Notes: generated from the sequence alone by a model not told the origin. 10,199 bases of DNA from JADFOB01 sp964651325 (GCA_964651325.1 CAZYXP010000140.1:1-10199), one strand, 5' to 3'. Shown: positions 1 through 7,791, counted from the first letter of the stretch. Program-made: numbers and translations.

Positions 1-30
1 CAGCCTGCGACCAAGACTCTCGATCTTGCC

Positions 31-210
31 CCGAAGCCTGTCGTGTCATGTACCCGTACCATGCAGCCTGTCGTGTCACGCACCCCTACCATGCAGCCTG
101 TCGTGTCATGCACCCCTACCATGCAGCTTGCGGCGTCATGCGCCCCAGCCATGCAGCCTGTCGCGTAATGCGCCCCTGCCATACAGCCTGTTGTGCCATG
201 CACCGAAACA
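31..210 (+). repeat. Six imperfect 30-bp tandem repeats upstream of the ABC ATPase
   Basis: Six head-to-tail copies of a 30-base unit start at 31, 61, 91, 121, 151 and 181. The shared core is CAGCCTGTCGTGTCATG followed by a CACCCCTACC-like half. The copies at 61 and 91 are almost identical. The outer copies (31 and 181) and the one at 121 have diverged. Because 30 is a multiple of three, each forward frame reads a 10-residue peptide repeat. One frame stops at 166-168, one at 233-235 just inside the next gene, and the third continues into the ATPase. The units are contiguous with no spacers, so this is not CRISPR. It could be the repetitive C-terminal tail of an upstream gene, a linker within a longer ATPase, or a non-coding minisatellite. 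The sequence here does not decide between these. Confidence 0.9.
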
Positions 211-227
211 ACGGAAGGGGCCGGTCC

Positions 228-1064
228 ATGTCTGATGCTTCGCCGCTATTGAAAGTCGCCCATCTGTGCGTGGATTACCCGGTTCGCGCGGGATCGTGGG
301 GCGCGGTCTCCACGTTGCGGGCGGTTGATGATGCGAGTTTTGCAATTCGTCGCGGGGAGGCGCTTGGGCTGGTCGGCGAGAGCGGATCGGGCAAGTCTAC
401 GATCGGGAAGGCGGTGGTAGGTTTGGTTCGGCCGAGCGCGGGCCTGATTGTGTACGATGGTCGCGACATCTATCAGCCTGATGGCGCTGGGCGGCGCGCT
501 TTGTCACGCGAGATCCAAATGGTCTTCCAAGACAGCGCGGGCAGCCTGAATCCTCGGATTTCCGTGGGGCGCAGCGTGGAAGAGCCGTTGGTGATCCAAC
601 GAATGGGTTCACGCCGCACGCGGGGGCGCCAGGTGGATCAAGCGCTGGAGCGGGTCGGCTTGGCGAGCGGGTTGGCCACTCGCTTTCCGCACGAGTTATC
701 GGGGGGGCAGCGTCAGCGAATCGGCATAGCTCGCTCGCTGATTGTGGAGCCGCAACTGCTGATTTGTGACGAAGCGACCAGCGCGCTGGATGTTTCGATT
801 CAGGCTCAGATCATCAATCTCCTGCTGGATATTCGGGAGGATCGAGACATTGGCCTTCTGTTTATAACGCATGATCTAGGCGTGGTTCGGTGGCTCAGTG
901 ATCGGGTGGCCGTGATGCGGAAGGGGCGCATCGTGGAGCAGGGCGCGGTCGATGCGGTGTTTGCAGCGCCCGGTGAAGCGTATACACGACAATTGCTCGA
1001 TGCGATTCCTGTTGCGGATCCGTCGGTGGGGCGGTTGGGTCTGTCGTTGGGGGAGCGTGGATAG
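228..1064 (+). CDS. Oligopeptide/dipeptide ABC transporter ATP-binding protein (OppF/DppF or YejF C-half type)
   Basis: This is a cytoplasmic ATPase that powers a peptide- or nickel-type ABC importer. The start is set at ATG 228, giving 278 residues beginning MSDASPLLKV. A purine-rich GGAAGGGG lies at 213-220. The frame is also open upstream through the 30-bp repeats, so a longer or fused protein is possible. All nucleotide-binding motifs are intact: Walker A GESGSGKS (about residues 50-57), Q-loop Q101, signature LSGGQ (157-161), Walker B LLICDE (177-182), D-loop SALD and switch H215. The CDEATSALDVS stretch and the ending VFAAPGEAYTRQLL are typical of the OppD/OppF/DppF/YejF subfamily. In E. 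coli YejF two such domains are fused, and this domain resembles its second half. The substrate cannot be told, because no permease or binding protein lies in the window. The gene ends 144 bp from the convergent nadB. Confidence 0.93.
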   Translation: MSDASPLLKVAHLCVDYPVRAGSWGAVSTLRAVDDASFAIRRGEALGLVGESGSGKSTIGKAVVGLVRPSAGLIVYDGRDIYQPDGAGRRALSREIQMVFQDSAGSLNPRISVGRSVEEPLVIQRMGSRRTRGRQVDQALERVGLASGLATRFPHELSGGQRQRIGIARSLIVEPQLLICDEATSALDVSIQAQIINLLLDIREDRDIGLLFITHDLGVVRWLSDRVAVMRKGRIVEQGAVDAVFAAPGEAYTRQLLDAIPVADPSVGRLGLSLGERG

Positions 1065-1090
1065 CGTTCGGGTGGATTGTGCACGACCTG

Positions 1091-1143
1091 GGCGCCGCGC
1101 GGGCTGAAGTCCGCGGCTTGGGGGACGAAGCCCGCGGCTCGGG
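1091..1143 (+). repeat. Palindromic intergenic repeat, family 1, copy A
   Basis: GC-rich repeat with the core CGCGGGCTGAAGTCCGCGG, able to form a 7-bp stem (CGCGGGC with GTCCGCG, one G-T pair) around a TGAA loop. It is followed by a second half-copy, GACGAAGCCCGCGGCTCGGG. The same core recurs at 6139-6190 and 10103-10140 in the same orientation, always between genes. Here it sits between two convergent genes, where a hairpin could end or stabilise either transcript. No T-run follows, so it is not a classic intrinsic terminator. Translated, it gives RGLKSAAW and TKPAAR, a pattern that produces false short ORFs. Confidence 0.8.
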
Positions 1144-1208
1144 TGGGCGAAGGGCAAAGGTTGGGGTTCGCTTTACGGTGGAGGGGGTTCGCGGTTGGGG
1201 GCAGCGGC

Positions 1209-2864
1209 TTACGCGGGGAGCGGTTGGCGAGATGCCTCAATTGCATCGCCGGATTTCTTGACGCTCACTAGATAGGGTTGGGCTTCGGTTTGGCCGTTCG
1301 TATCGTCTCGGCAATGGACGCCGATCGACTGGGTGCGGGTTAGTGCCGAGAGCGTGACGAGGTAGGCGAGCGTGAGTAGGTTCTGGGTTTCCCATGCGTG
1401 GGGGGCGTCCATCGTCTTGTCGAGTGTGTAGTGGGCCCAAAAATGGAGTATGTCCTGAGTTTCTATGAGTCGGTCGGCCGACCGGATAATGCCGGCATTG
1501 CGTCCCATCACGCTTCGAAGGGAATGTTGGATGTCGGGAAGGTCCAATTCCGTTCTTTGGGATGCGGGGTTTCGGTTGATGATCCGACGCATGCGATTCG
1601 TTGCCATTTCGGCGGCCAATGCGCCCGCCCGCTGGCCGGTGCGTCGCCCAAACACGAGGCCCTCGAGCAGCGAATTGCTGGCGAGGCGGTTGGCGCCATG
1701 CACGCCGGTATGGGCGACTTCGCCACATGCGAGCAGCCCTTCAAGCACCGTTTGCCCTTCGAGGTCGACCGCCACGCCTCCGATCATGTAGTGGGCACTG
1801 GGTCGAACGGGAATCAAGTCGGAATCAATGTCAATCTCGAACGCGTCGCAGAGCCGGGCAAGATGCGGGAAGCGTTTTCGGATGTTGTCGATGTGACGCA
1901 CGTCCAAGTACGCGCAGTTGGCCCTCGTTTGTCGAAGGTGGGTGTGGATGGCGCGGCTGACAATGTCTCTAGGGGCGAGTTCTCCTGCGTCGTCGAAATC
2001 CCCCATGAACCGATGGCCGGCCCGGTCCACGAGATACGCCCCCGCGCCGCGGACGGCCTCGGAAACGAGCGCCCGCCCGGCTCCGGCGACGTAGAGCGTG
2101 GTCGGATGGAATTGCATGAATTCCAGGCTGGTCAGCGCGGCTCCAGCTCGAAAAGCCGCGGCCAGACCGTCGGCCGTGGCCACTTCGGGGTTCGTCGTCT
2201 CCCGCCACAGCCGCCCACATCCTCCGGCGGCGAGAATCGTTTGCTTGGCCCAGATTAGCTGGTGGCCGTACTTGGGTTGAAACGTGATCGCTCCGAAACA
2301 CACGCCGTCGTCGATCAGCACATCAATCAGGAAGCACTGCTGGAATACGCGGATGTTTTTCGTCGCTTGCAACCGCTGCGCGAGGGTTTTGGCGAGGGCC
2401 TTTCCGGTTTGGTCTCCGTCGGTGTGGACGATTCGATTGCGGCCGTGGCCCCCCTCGCGACCGAGTTCGAGGGTGTTGTCGTTGCGGTCGAAGGGCATGC
2501 CCCAGTCGGCTAACTCTTGTATACACTTGGGCGCGTCATTTACCAGCAATTCCACGGCGCGCTTGTCGCTAAGGCCGCAGCCGACGCGCAGGGTGTCGGT
2601 TAGATGATCGGTGGGGGAGTCGTCGTCGGCGATGGCCACCGCGATGCCCCCCTGTGCGAGGTTGGTGCAGGATTGGTGCAGGTCGGCCTTGGTGATCAGA
2701 GTGACCATGGCGGTTTCCGACGCCGCGATCGCCGCCCGCATGCCGGCGACGCCACTTCCGATAACCAGGACATCGGTGAGGATGTTGCCGGTTCGATTGG
2801 AATCGAAGCTGGTGAGGTATTTGCGGACCGGATAAGGCTTTGAGGCGTTCATGGTTTGGGCCAT
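1209..2864 (-). CDS. nadB: L-aspartate oxidase (NadB)
   Basis: This FAD-dependent cytoplasmic enzyme oxidises L-aspartate to iminoaspartate, which quinolinate synthase (NadA) uses in de novo NAD synthesis. With ATG at 2864 the protein has 551 residues; E. coli NadB has 540. Features in order: dinucleotide-binding GSGVAG (36-41); QSCTNLAQGGIA (about 64-75), typical of the fumarate reductase/aspartate oxidase fold; REGGHGRNRI with E137; QFHPTTL with H253; APRD with R299; HYMIGGV with H358; and GANRLASNSLLE with R393. These match the substrate-binding and catalytic residues known in E. coli NadB (E121, H244, R290, H351, R386). The helical C-terminal domain ends with SIGVHCRDD. Alternative starts are ATG 2852 and TTG 2891. 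None has a clear Shine-Dalgarno site, and the N-terminus is about 20 residues longer than in E. coli. nadA and nadC are not in the window. Confidence 0.96.
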   Translation of the reverse strand: MAQTMNASKPYPVRKYLTSFDSNRTGNILTDVLVIGSGVAGMRAAIAASETAMVTLITKADLHQSCTNLAQGGIAVAIADDDSPTDHLTDTLRVGCGLSDKRAVELLVNDAPKCIQELADWGMPFDRNDNTLELGREGGHGRNRIVHTDGDQTGKALAKTLAQRLQATKNIRVFQQCFLIDVLIDDGVCFGAITFQPKYGHQLIWAKQTILAAGGCGRLWRETTNPEVATADGLAAAFRAGAALTSLEFMQFHPTTLYVAGAGRALVSEAVRGAGAYLVDRAGHRFMGDFDDAGELAPRDIVSRAIHTHLRQTRANCAYLDVRHIDNIRKRFPHLARLCDAFEIDIDSDLIPVRPSAHYMIGGVAVDLEGQTVLEGLLACGEVAHTGVHGANRLASNSLLEGLVFGRRTGQRAGALAAEMATNRMRRIINRNPASQRTELDLPDIQHSLRSVMGRNAGIIRSADRLIETQDILHFWAHYTLDKTMDAPHAWETQNLLTLAYLVTLSALTRTQSIGVHCRDDTNGQTEAQPYLVSVKKSGDAIEASRQPLPA

Positions 2865-3198
2865 GGTACGTGCAGATTTGTTGGCGTGCAATCAGAAGGT
2901 AAATAGAGCGGTGGAGGTGGTCACGACTGCTGCATTTCAACTGCTGGGGAGTTTGAAGGCCGTTTCGGAATTCATTTTACCTGCCATCTAGCGCCTCGAA
3001 GCACGGATATGGTGAACCGCCAGAGACGATATATTACGTCAGGATGCTTGGATTGCGAATGGCTGAGTGGGCCGCTTCCTTACGGGCGCGGTTCGGATCA
3101 CGGCTGGGATCTGTTGTTCAGTCGCACACCTCTGGGTGGCGTGGCCTAAGCGAGCCGCTTGGGTTGCCGATAACACGTGTAGAAAGGACCGTGGCAAG
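2865..3198. other. Divergent intergenic region between nadB and the large secreted protein gene
   Basis: This 334-bp gap must hold the promoters of two divergent genes. It is more AT-rich around 2960-3060 than the flanking coding DNA. A TATATT at 3030-3035 could be a -10 element for the forward gene, but no matching -35 stands out. The family 2 palindrome lies at 3071-3096. A forward frame is open from GTG 3067, but I treat 3067-3198 as non-coding because the palindrome falls inside it and a good start with a signal peptide lies at 3199. No riboswitch or recognisable operator was seen. Confidence 0.6.
3071..3096 (+). repeat. Palindromic intergenic repeat, family 2, copy 1
   Basis: This 26-base element is identical at every position to 8115-8140. 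Its core, CCGCTTCCTTACGGGCGCGG, folds as CCGC/GCGG, then a two-base internal loop, then CC/GG around a TTAC loop. Both copies lie upstream of a forward gene (128 bp before the nucleotide at 3199 here, 59 bp before 8199 there) and share orientation. An exact 26-base match of this complexity in 10 kb is very unlikely by chance, so it is a dispersed element similar in style to REP sequences. Confidence 0.8.
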
Positions 3199-5880
3199 GT
3201 GGACAAGGTTTGCGCTGATTTGAAGGCGAGTATGGCGTTGCTGGCGAGCGTTTGTGCGTTTTGTTGGGGAAACGTTGTGGCCGTCGCCCGTCAAGAGGAT
3301 GGTTCCGCAGACGCCGTGAAGCGCGTAGTTCACCGCTTTGATTTTGATGAGCGCGATCAGGGGAACCTTGAGCCCGAGCCTCGGTTCTGGACGCAGATTG
3401 CGTTGCCGGGCTTTCCGAGGTTTGCGACCGGGGCGTTTGACGTCGATGTGGGCCACGACGCGCCGCCTTCGTTCGGTCTTCAATGTTCGGGACGCAGCGT
3501 CGCCTATCAATACCGTGGTTCCGAAACCGTGGTCCGCCGGAACACGGATTATCGCATTGAAGGCTTCATCAAGCCTGACGGTCTGCGCGGCGCCCGCGCT
3601 TGCCTCAGTGCCCATTTTCTTGATGCATGGGGGCGTCCGATTGCCGGGACGGTTGTGCGTAGCAAGTACATCGGCGGGGTAGAGATGGGCGGGGATTGGC
3701 AGCAGGTTGAGATTCTGCTTCCGTCGGCCCCGGCACACGCCCGCACGATTGGGCTGATCGCGTGGGTGTTGCAGGAATCTGAATGGAGCACCGCGATTCA
3801 GGGGCGTCGTCATATTCAGAAATTGGATGTTCGCGGCAAAGTATGGTTCGATGATCTGACGATCTTTGCGCTTCCTCGCGCGGAGCTAACGGCCACATCG
3901 GAAGCGAACGTCATGCTTCCCGGAGAGCCTCAATCGCTTCGGGTGGTCGTGGCGGACTACGAGGACCACACGCTTCGGGCCGAGCTGTCGATTTTCGCCG
4001 CCGATGGGGGGCTTGCGGCCATCCATCGGATCCGCGCGAGCGTGGGCGCGGAGGCCGAACCGTTCGACTTCGATATGAGCGAACTGAATCCCGGCGTGTA
4101 CCATGCGATACTGCGGGTGTTCAGCGGCGCGCAGGAAGTCGTCACGCGTGAGTTGACGTTTGCGCGTCTGGCCAGGGCCCACGGCGATTCGGGCTCGAAC
4201 GGAAGATCGTTTGGCATCGTGGTCGATCCAAAATGCCGCAGCGACGTCGCGTCCGAAACGGAGATGATGAGCCAACTTTCCGTCCGCTCGGCGAAAATTC
4301 CGGTTTGGAGTGGGCTTGCTGCTGATGCGCCGACCCCTTCCGAGCGTCAAGCGGTGGACGTTTTCTTGCAAGCGCTCGTACGCCGCGGATTCAGCTTGAC
4401 GGGCGTGTTCATCGGGCCACCGGGCCCGATCGTGCAGGGTGACGGACCGTATCCTCGACCGTTGCTCGAGTTGTTGTCGGGACCCATCGGTGCATGGCAG
4501 GATCATATGGCCGCGGTGGTTGTTCCCAATGCTGGGGTGTTCGATTTATGGCAAATCGGGGCTGACGATGCGACGCGCGGTGCCGATCCGCAAGAGCTTG
4601 AGCGTGCCGTGGAGCAGACGCGGAGCACGATGCAGCGATTTATCACGCTGCCGCGTCTGGCGCTTCCGATCGGCGCTTCCGCACCCGCCGGCGACGAGCC
4701 GGTCGTGGTCGATCATCGAACTGTGGTCATCGATCATGGTGTGGCGATCGAGTCTTTTGGGCGGATCATTCAAGACGCGCGCGAGCTCTATCCTGGAGCG
4801 CTGTCGGTGTATATGACGCCGCTTCGGGAGGCGGGGTACCGCCGCTTGGCGCGGCTTGCCCGATATGCGCAGCGGATTATCGCGGCTCGCTTTGAGGGCG
4901 CCTCGACGGTTTTTGTTCCGCAGCCTTGGTGCGTTCGCGACCGTGTTTCAGGCAGGATCGCCGAGCCGCGCGAAGATTATGTTTTACTTCGGACGATCGC
5001 GGACGTGTTGGGCGATGCCAGCCCGGGCCATCGCCTTCCCGTGGCGCCGGGGGTGGTGTGTTATTCATTCCAAGTTGGGGAAACGAGTACGCTGGTCTTG
5101 TGGGATCCCCATGCCGGCGCATCGGGGACCATGTACCCCCTTCAGTTGGGAGCTGCCGAGGAACAAGTGGACGCATGGGGCGTTTCCACGCCCTTGGTGC
5201 GAGGCGGGGATGGGCGTCATCGGATCCGCCTCTACAACACGCCCGTGTTTGTGGAAGGCGTGGAAAACTGGCTCGTGGACCTCTGGGCCTCGGTGCGGCT
5301 TGAGCCCGACAGCTTGGCCACGGGAACCGAACTCGGCAAGCACACGATCGAGATTCCCTACAAAGGGTCGCGTACACTGTCCGGATCGCTCACGCTTGCC
5401 GGACCCGAATCGTGGGAGATCAACGGGAATCGGATGCCGCTGCAGCTTTCGCCGCAGCGTGTGACTCAGCTACCCGTGTCGATTCGGTATCCGCACAACG
5501 TCGCCGCGGGGCAGCGCCAGTTAACCGCCCAGATTTCTCTTTCTCGCCCGGAGTACTTTCTGGAGGTTCCGTTGACGTTGCGGTTGGGGCTCTTGGATGT
5601 CGATGTCTTGGCGATGGCTTCGCGCAAGGGCGGGGACATCATTCTGACCCATACCGTGACGAATCGTTCTGCAAAGATGATCGATCTTCGTAGCACCGCC
5701 AATGTGCCGGGTCGCGAGAGGCAGTACCGACCGCTGACCAACGTTTCACCGGGCGACTCGCAAACCGTGGAGTTTCGTTTCTCCAGGGGGCAGGCGCTCA
5801 CGGGCAAAACGGTCAATCTTTCCCTCCGCGACGTCAATGACGGGCCGAGGGTGCACAACCTTCAGTTGCTCATTCCGTAG
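3199..5880 (+). CDS. Large exported multidomain protein with a degenerate glycoside-hydrolase-like core and Ig-like domains
   Basis: The protein is 893 residues, with GTG 3199 as start and AGAAAGGA at 3181-3188 placed 10 bases upstream. The N-terminus looks like a signal peptide: a charged start (MDKVCADLK), a hydrophobic stretch from about 12 to 29, and an AVA cleavage motif ending near 30. Residues about 44-230 resemble a carbohydrate-binding jelly roll (VHRFDFDE, later GKVWFDDLTIF). Residues about 230-330 look like an Ig-type beta domain. Residues about 335-640 look like a TIM barrel of glycoside-hydrolase type, with FDLWQIGADD at W451 and VFVPQPW near 577. In GH39- and GH5-like enzymes the matching motif is normally WxIxNE, carrying the acid/base glutamate. 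Here the position reads A-D, so catalysis is doubtful. Two beta domains follow (about 715-893), the first like the NEW3 domains linked to glycosidases. The fold assignments are by eye. A glycan-binding or modified-hydrolase role outside the cytoplasm is inferred. Confidence 0.8.
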   Translation: MDKVCADLKASMALLASVCAFCWGNVVAVARQEDGSADAVKRVVHRFDFDERDQGNLEPEPRFWTQIALPGFPRFATGAFDVDVGHDAPPSFGLQCSGRSVAYQYRGSETVVRRNTDYRIEGFIKPDGLRGARACLSAHFLDAWGRPIAGTVVRSKYIGGVEMGGDWQQVEILLPSAPAHARTIGLIAWVLQESEWSTAIQGRRHIQKLDVRGKVWFDDLTIFALPRAELTATSEANVMLPGEPQSLRVVVADYEDHTLRAELSIFAADGGLAAIHRIRASVGAEAEPFDFDMSELNPGVYHAILRVFSGAQEVVTRELTFARLARAHGDSGSNGRSFGIVVDPKCRSDVASETEMMSQLSVRSAKIPVWSGLAADAPTPSERQAVDVFLQALVRRGFSLTGVFIGPPGPIVQGDGPYPRPLLELLSGPIGAWQDHMAAVVVPNAGVFDLWQIGADDATRGADPQELERAVEQTRSTMQRFITLPRLALPIGASAPAGDEPVVVDHRTVVIDHGVAIESFGRIIQDARELYPGALSVYMTPLREAGYRRLARLARYAQRIIAARFEGASTVFVPQPWCVRDRVSGRIAEPREDYVLLRTIADVLGDASPGHRLPVAPGVVCYSFQVGETSTLVLWDPHAGASGTMYPLQLGAAEEQVDAWGVSTPLVRGGDGRHRIRLYNTPVFVEGVENWLVDLWASVRLEPDSLATGTELGKHTIEIPYKGSRTLSGSLTLAGPESWEINGNRMPLQLSPQRVTQLPVSIRYPHNVAAGQRQLTAQISLSRPEYFLEVPLTLRLGLLDVDVLAMASRKGGDIILTHTVTNRSAKMIDLRSTANVPGRERQYRPLTNVSPGDSQTVEFRFSRGQALTGKTVNLSLRDVNDGPRVHNLQLLIP

Positions 5881-6046
5881 GAATCCGAATCTCGAGCCGA
5901 TCCGATCGGGGCGCTTCTCGGACAGATGGATCGGCGCCGCTGATCAGCCGCTTGACGAGCGGTTTGAGATCGACGTTGGGACGCCGGTGCGAGCCCCGAT
6001 TCTTCTGAATCCGCCGTTTGCGTTTCCATGACTCTTTGCGGCCACA
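5870..6046 (-). other. Reverse-strand coding-like stretch without a usable start codon
   Basis: One reverse frame reads about 58 residues, starting CGRKESWKRKRRIQKNRG and ending RLEIRIPTE, with its TGA at 5872-5870 inside the 3' end of the large secreted protein gene. A hand count gives GC of about 66, 52 and 64 percent at codon positions 1, 2 and 3, the order expected of coding DNA here. No ATG, GTG or TTG occurs in this frame near the beginning. A well-placed AGGAG (6057-6053) and ATG at 6047 belong to another reverse frame, which gives a less protein-like product (MWPQRVMETQT, ending at 5862). It may be a small gene with a frameshift near its start, a decayed remnant, or chance. Function unknown. 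Confidence 0.25.
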
Positions 6047-6350
6047 TACAACTCCTATAGTATGAAGGCGGACTGTCGGCGTCGTATCCGCGCGGGCAGT
6101 GCGTGGGTATTGCGTTGGTGTCGCCGTGGCTTGAATTCGGGGCCGCGCGGGCTGAAGCTCGCGGCTCGGGAGGATGAGCCGGCGGCCCGGCGACCGATGG
6201 CTTGCGCGAAATCGCAGCGAACTTGGATCGAAAGCGAAGTGAAGTATGAGGATGGATAGCGTATCGGGTTGGGTTGAGTGCGGTTCGGTGGGGCCGTGCG
6301 TTTTGCGCGGGCAGTCCGAAGAACTGAATCGACGGGATCGGAGCGGCACC
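5881..6350. other. 470-bp gap between the large secreted protein and DUF1573 genes
   Basis: The first 170 bases carry the reverse-strand coding-like stretch described separately. A TATAGT at 6056-6061 with TTGCGG at 6036-6041 (14-base spacing, short) or CTTTGC just before it could be a forward promoter for the DUF1573 gene. The family 1 palindrome lies at 6139-6190. A forward frame is open from ATG 6246 into the DUF1573 gene, but the residues before 6351 are not signal-peptide-like. Nothing else is recognisable. Confidence 0.5.
6139..6190 (+). repeat. Palindromic intergenic repeat, family 1, copy B
   Basis: The core CGCGGGCTGAAGCTCGCGG is followed by CTCGGG and then a diverged second half, GATGAGCCGGCGGCCCGG. 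It matches copies A and C over the first half and keeps the stem-TGAA-stem shape, with one mismatch. It sits in the leader region between two forward genes, 160 bases before the DUF1573 start. Translation gives RGLKLAAR, the same false-ORF signature as the other copies. Confidence 0.75.
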
Positions 6351-7742
6351 GTGAGGATGATCGGTCGCCGGTTCGCCACGTGGCCGGTCTTGGGGCTCTT
6401 CGCCATGGTGGGGACTTCGGCGATGGGGCAACTGCCGCCCACGCCGAAACAGCATGACCGGTCGGTTCGGGATCAGCCTAAGCTGTTCGTAGCCAATCGG
6501 ATTCAGGATTTGGGAAAGGTGATCGAGGGAGACAAGGTGATCGTCCGCTGGATCCTGGAAAACCAAGGTGACGCAGACTTGGTCATCAAGGAGACTCGGG
6601 CGGGATGTGGCTGCACCGTGATCGATTTGCCCGATGATCAGCGGGTGATTCCTCCGGGTTCGCTGCTAGAATTGTCAGCCCAATTCGACAGCACCAAACG
6701 CCGCGGATCGCAGCGGAAACACATTACCGTAGAGAGCAACGACCCTGCCGAAGATCGCCTGCGACTCGAATTCACGGCCGAGGTGCAGAGCCTCTATGAC
6801 GCCACGCCCAGTCAATCCTTGAATGTGCGTATGCTCCAGCGAGGTCAGACGGCGGATCGGTTCATGCAATTCTCGCCGTCGCCCGGTCGGAGCGGTCTTG
6901 AGATTCTTGGCGTCGAGCTCCCGGAATATGCCCCGCTTGGTTTCGAGGTCAAACCGTTTCGAGACGGTAGCAAGACGGGGCAGCGCGTGTATTTCACGGT
7001 TTTGGAGACGGCATCATTGGGTCGTTTGAACGTGGAAGTGTCCGTACGCGTCAACGTGGACGGTTTTGAGCGCACGCATTCCGCGACGGTTCGCGGCGAA
7101 ATCGTGGCGGATTTGATCTGGCAACCGTCGCTGGTGAACCTGACGCGCAAGAAAACGGCCCGCGGACGGCGATTGACTCCGGTGATCGTTCGGGCGCCGG
7201 CCAAGACGCCGTTCGACGTGCTCGGTGCATCGGCGGGACCGCTGCTGGGTGTTACCTATAAGTCGATCGGGGCGTCTAATTCGCGCGATCGGTACGAGTT
7301 TACGATGACGGTGCGCGATGACGCCCCTTCCGGGCCGTTCGCTGCGACGTTGAACGTCGAGACGTCGTCGCTGGACCAACCGCTGTTGTCAATTCCCGTG
7401 TTCGGCCATGTGGCTCCGCTGATTTCGGTGGAACCCGCGTTGGTGGTGCTTCGGCAAGACGGTACGCCGGTCGGGACGCGACGCCGATTGAAGCTTCAGG
7501 CAGCCACGCAAGCCACGCTGAAACTCACCAAAGCGGATTGCGCGCTGGACGCGGTGCGCGTCGGGATGGATTACGAGGCGAGCTCGCGGTACAAGCATTT
7601 GCGTTTTCTCGAAATCGCGTTGGTGCAGGATCTTCCACCCGGCATCCATGAAACGGTGGTCGTAGTGACGACGTCCATCGCGGGTGCGGAGACGATTGAG
7701 GTACCGGTGCGGATCGAGGTGCCGGCGGCGGATGGTTCTTGA
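6351..7742 (+). CDS. Exported DUF1573 domain protein with long C-terminal beta region
   Basis: The protein is 463 residues. GTG 6351 is chosen because GGAG at 6340-6343 is 7 bases upstream and a signal peptide begins at once: MRMIGRRF, hydrophobic residues about 11-22, cleavage probably after SAMG near 26. Residues about 45-145 match the DUF1573 pattern: DLGKVIEGDKV, NQGDADLVIK, the hallmark AGCGCTV (C86 and C88), IPPGS, FDSTKRRGSQRKHITVESNDP. DUF1573 is an Ig-like fold common in exported proteins of Planctomycetota and Bacteroidota; its biochemical role is not established. Residues 150-463 have alternating hydrophobic strands (for example LSIPVFGHV and IEVPVRIEVP) that suggest two or three more beta-sandwich modules, without a family I recognise. 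An alternative in-frame start is ATG 6357. The next gene is 139 bp downstream. Confidence 0.88.
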   Translation: MRMIGRRFATWPVLGLFAMVGTSAMGQLPPTPKQHDRSVRDQPKLFVANRIQDLGKVIEGDKVIVRWILENQGDADLVIKETRAGCGCTVIDLPDDQRVIPPGSLLELSAQFDSTKRRGSQRKHITVESNDPAEDRLRLEFTAEVQSLYDATPSQSLNVRMLQRGQTADRFMQFSPSPGRSGLEILGVELPEYAPLGFEVKPFRDGSKTGQRVYFTVLETASLGRLNVEVSVRVNVDGFERTHSATVRGEIVADLIWQPSLVNLTRKKTARGRRLTPVIVRAPAKTPFDVLGASAGPLLGVTYKSIGASNSRDRYEFTMTVRDDAPSGPFAATLNVETSSLDQPLLSIPVFGHVAPLISVEPALVVLRQDGTPVGTRRRLKLQAATQATLKLTKADCALDAVRVGMDYEASSRYKHLRFLEIALVQDLPPGIHETVVVVTTSIAGAETIEVPVRIEVPAADGS

Positions 7743-7791
7743 GCCGGCGGTCCATCGTGCATCTTTGCCTGGTGCCGTGGCATGATGCGGT

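Noticed and set aside
31..210. The 30-base repeats as a CRISPR array
   Set aside because: The units are contiguous with no spacers between them, they diverge from each other along their whole length, and no cas gene is in the window.
48..227. N-terminal extension of the ABC ATPase from ATG 48
   Set aside because: The additional residues are the translated tandem repeat, unlike any ABC N-terminus. ATG 228 gives the normal family start. Fusion with an upstream domain cannot be excluded and is noted as a finding.
1065..1208. Rho-independent terminator between the ATPase and nadB genes
   Set aside because: A hairpin is present (the family 1 repeat), but no T-run follows it on either strand, and the same hairpin occurs at other intergenic sites.
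806..1246. Reverse-strand ORF of 146 residues opposite the ATPase end
   Set aside because: It lies mainly antisense to an ATPase with intact motifs, and its Arg/Pro/Ser-rich sequence is typical of a shadow frame in GC-rich DNA.
1398..2258. Forward ORF of 286 residues
   Set aside because: It is fully antisense to nadB, whose catalytic motifs are all conserved. The forward product has no recognisable domain.
3067..3198. GTG 3067 as the start of the large secreted protein
   Set aside because: It would translate the 26-base palindromic repeat found elsewhere between genes and bury the signal peptide 44 residues in. GTG 3199 has a better ribosome site and places the signal peptide at the N-terminus.
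3118..4506. Reverse-strand ORFs of about 206-231 residues
   Set aside because: Both (3118-3813 and 3886-4506) are antisense to the secreted protein and contain only shadow-type composition.
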